A DNA stretch of 34,150 nucleotides from Westiellopsis prolifica IICB1 (GTDB lineage Bacteria; Cyanobacteriota; Cyanobacteriia; Cyanobacteriales; Nostocaceae), in contig NZ_NAPS01000001.1 of the NCBI RefSeq assembly GCF_004323185.1, positions 733,519 to 767,668 of the forward strand. Reading direction: 5' to 3'. Under the pieces are notes generated by a model, which searched no databases, was not told the origin of the DNA, and worked only from the letters and a program-made list of their open reading frames with translations. The translations under genes and the position numbers were made by a program. This document shows positions 34,118-34,150 of this stretch, one piece after another (the first letter of the stretch is position 1; each line of letters begins with the position of its first letter).

Positions 34118-34150
34118 GGGAATGGGGATCGGGAATCGGGAATCGGGAAT
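34118..34150. repeat. GGGAATC STRR at the window edge
   Basis: At least four GGGGATC/GGGAATC heptamers continue past the end of the window, just upstream of the groESL regulatory region. Confidence 0.88.

Overview
The window is chromosomal DNA of a filamentous, probably heterocyst-forming cyanobacterium (Nostocales). Evidence: the HIP1 octamer GCGATCGC recurs throughout; there are many heptanucleotide tandem repeats (STRRs: TGACCAA, TTATCAG, TGTTAAC, CCAAAAT and GGGATCG types); photosystem II genes psbK and psbM are present; Ycf66 and DUF928 proteins occur; and groESL carries both CIRCE and a K-box. Identifications come from reading the sequence and recalling protein families; no searches were run.

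Layout. 1-3300: RelE/YafQ-type toxin-antitoxin pair, an intact 114-bp MITE with 10-bp target duplications, and a STAND/NB-ARC-like ATPase with a membrane segment and a Pro/Ser/Thr-rich tail. 3500-4950: amidase. 5126-5265: palindrome-rich element. 5378-8522: a coupled three-gene operon (retropepsin-like lipoprotein, inactive transglutaminase fused to membrane helices, RimK-like ATP-grasp ligase), followed by an Hsp20 gene with a strong terminator. 9500-12600: miaE, GNAT acetyltransferase, divergent SDR/HxlR pair, small HTH protein. 12700-16400: a start-less reading frame, comF, a PPC-domain secreted protein, cobS, a long gene-poor gap and a conserved hypothetical. 16500-19600: tgt, psbK, a [2Fe-2S] ferredoxin, psbM and a tandem universal stress protein. 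20300-24850: DUF928 protein, a foreign G+C-rich cupin gene, oligopeptidase prlC, and a UPF0175/PIN toxin-antitoxin remnant joined by deletion. 24900-31700: ileS, seven 21-bp tandem repeats, a MITE cluster, a small membrane protein, ycf66 and gnd. 31960-34150: groEL and groES read leftward from a promoter region with a perfect CIRCE operator and a K-box match.

Most genes are housekeeping (tRNA modification and charging, cobalamin, pentose phosphate, photosystem II, chaperones) and stand as single units with their own terminators. The unusual content is between them. The best candidate for something overlooked is 21381-21898. This G+C-rich block holds only a cupin gene, begins and ends at GTT triplets, and has a possible attC-like imperfect hairpin overlapping the stop codon. 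That is the architecture of an integron gene cassette inserted at a secondary site far from any integrase. Next are a MITE family (CAATACGG termini, 10-bp target duplications) whose palindromic core also occurs inside a MITE with unrelated ends, and a short TAGACGCG-type repeat that, in every copy seen here, lies inside another repeat.
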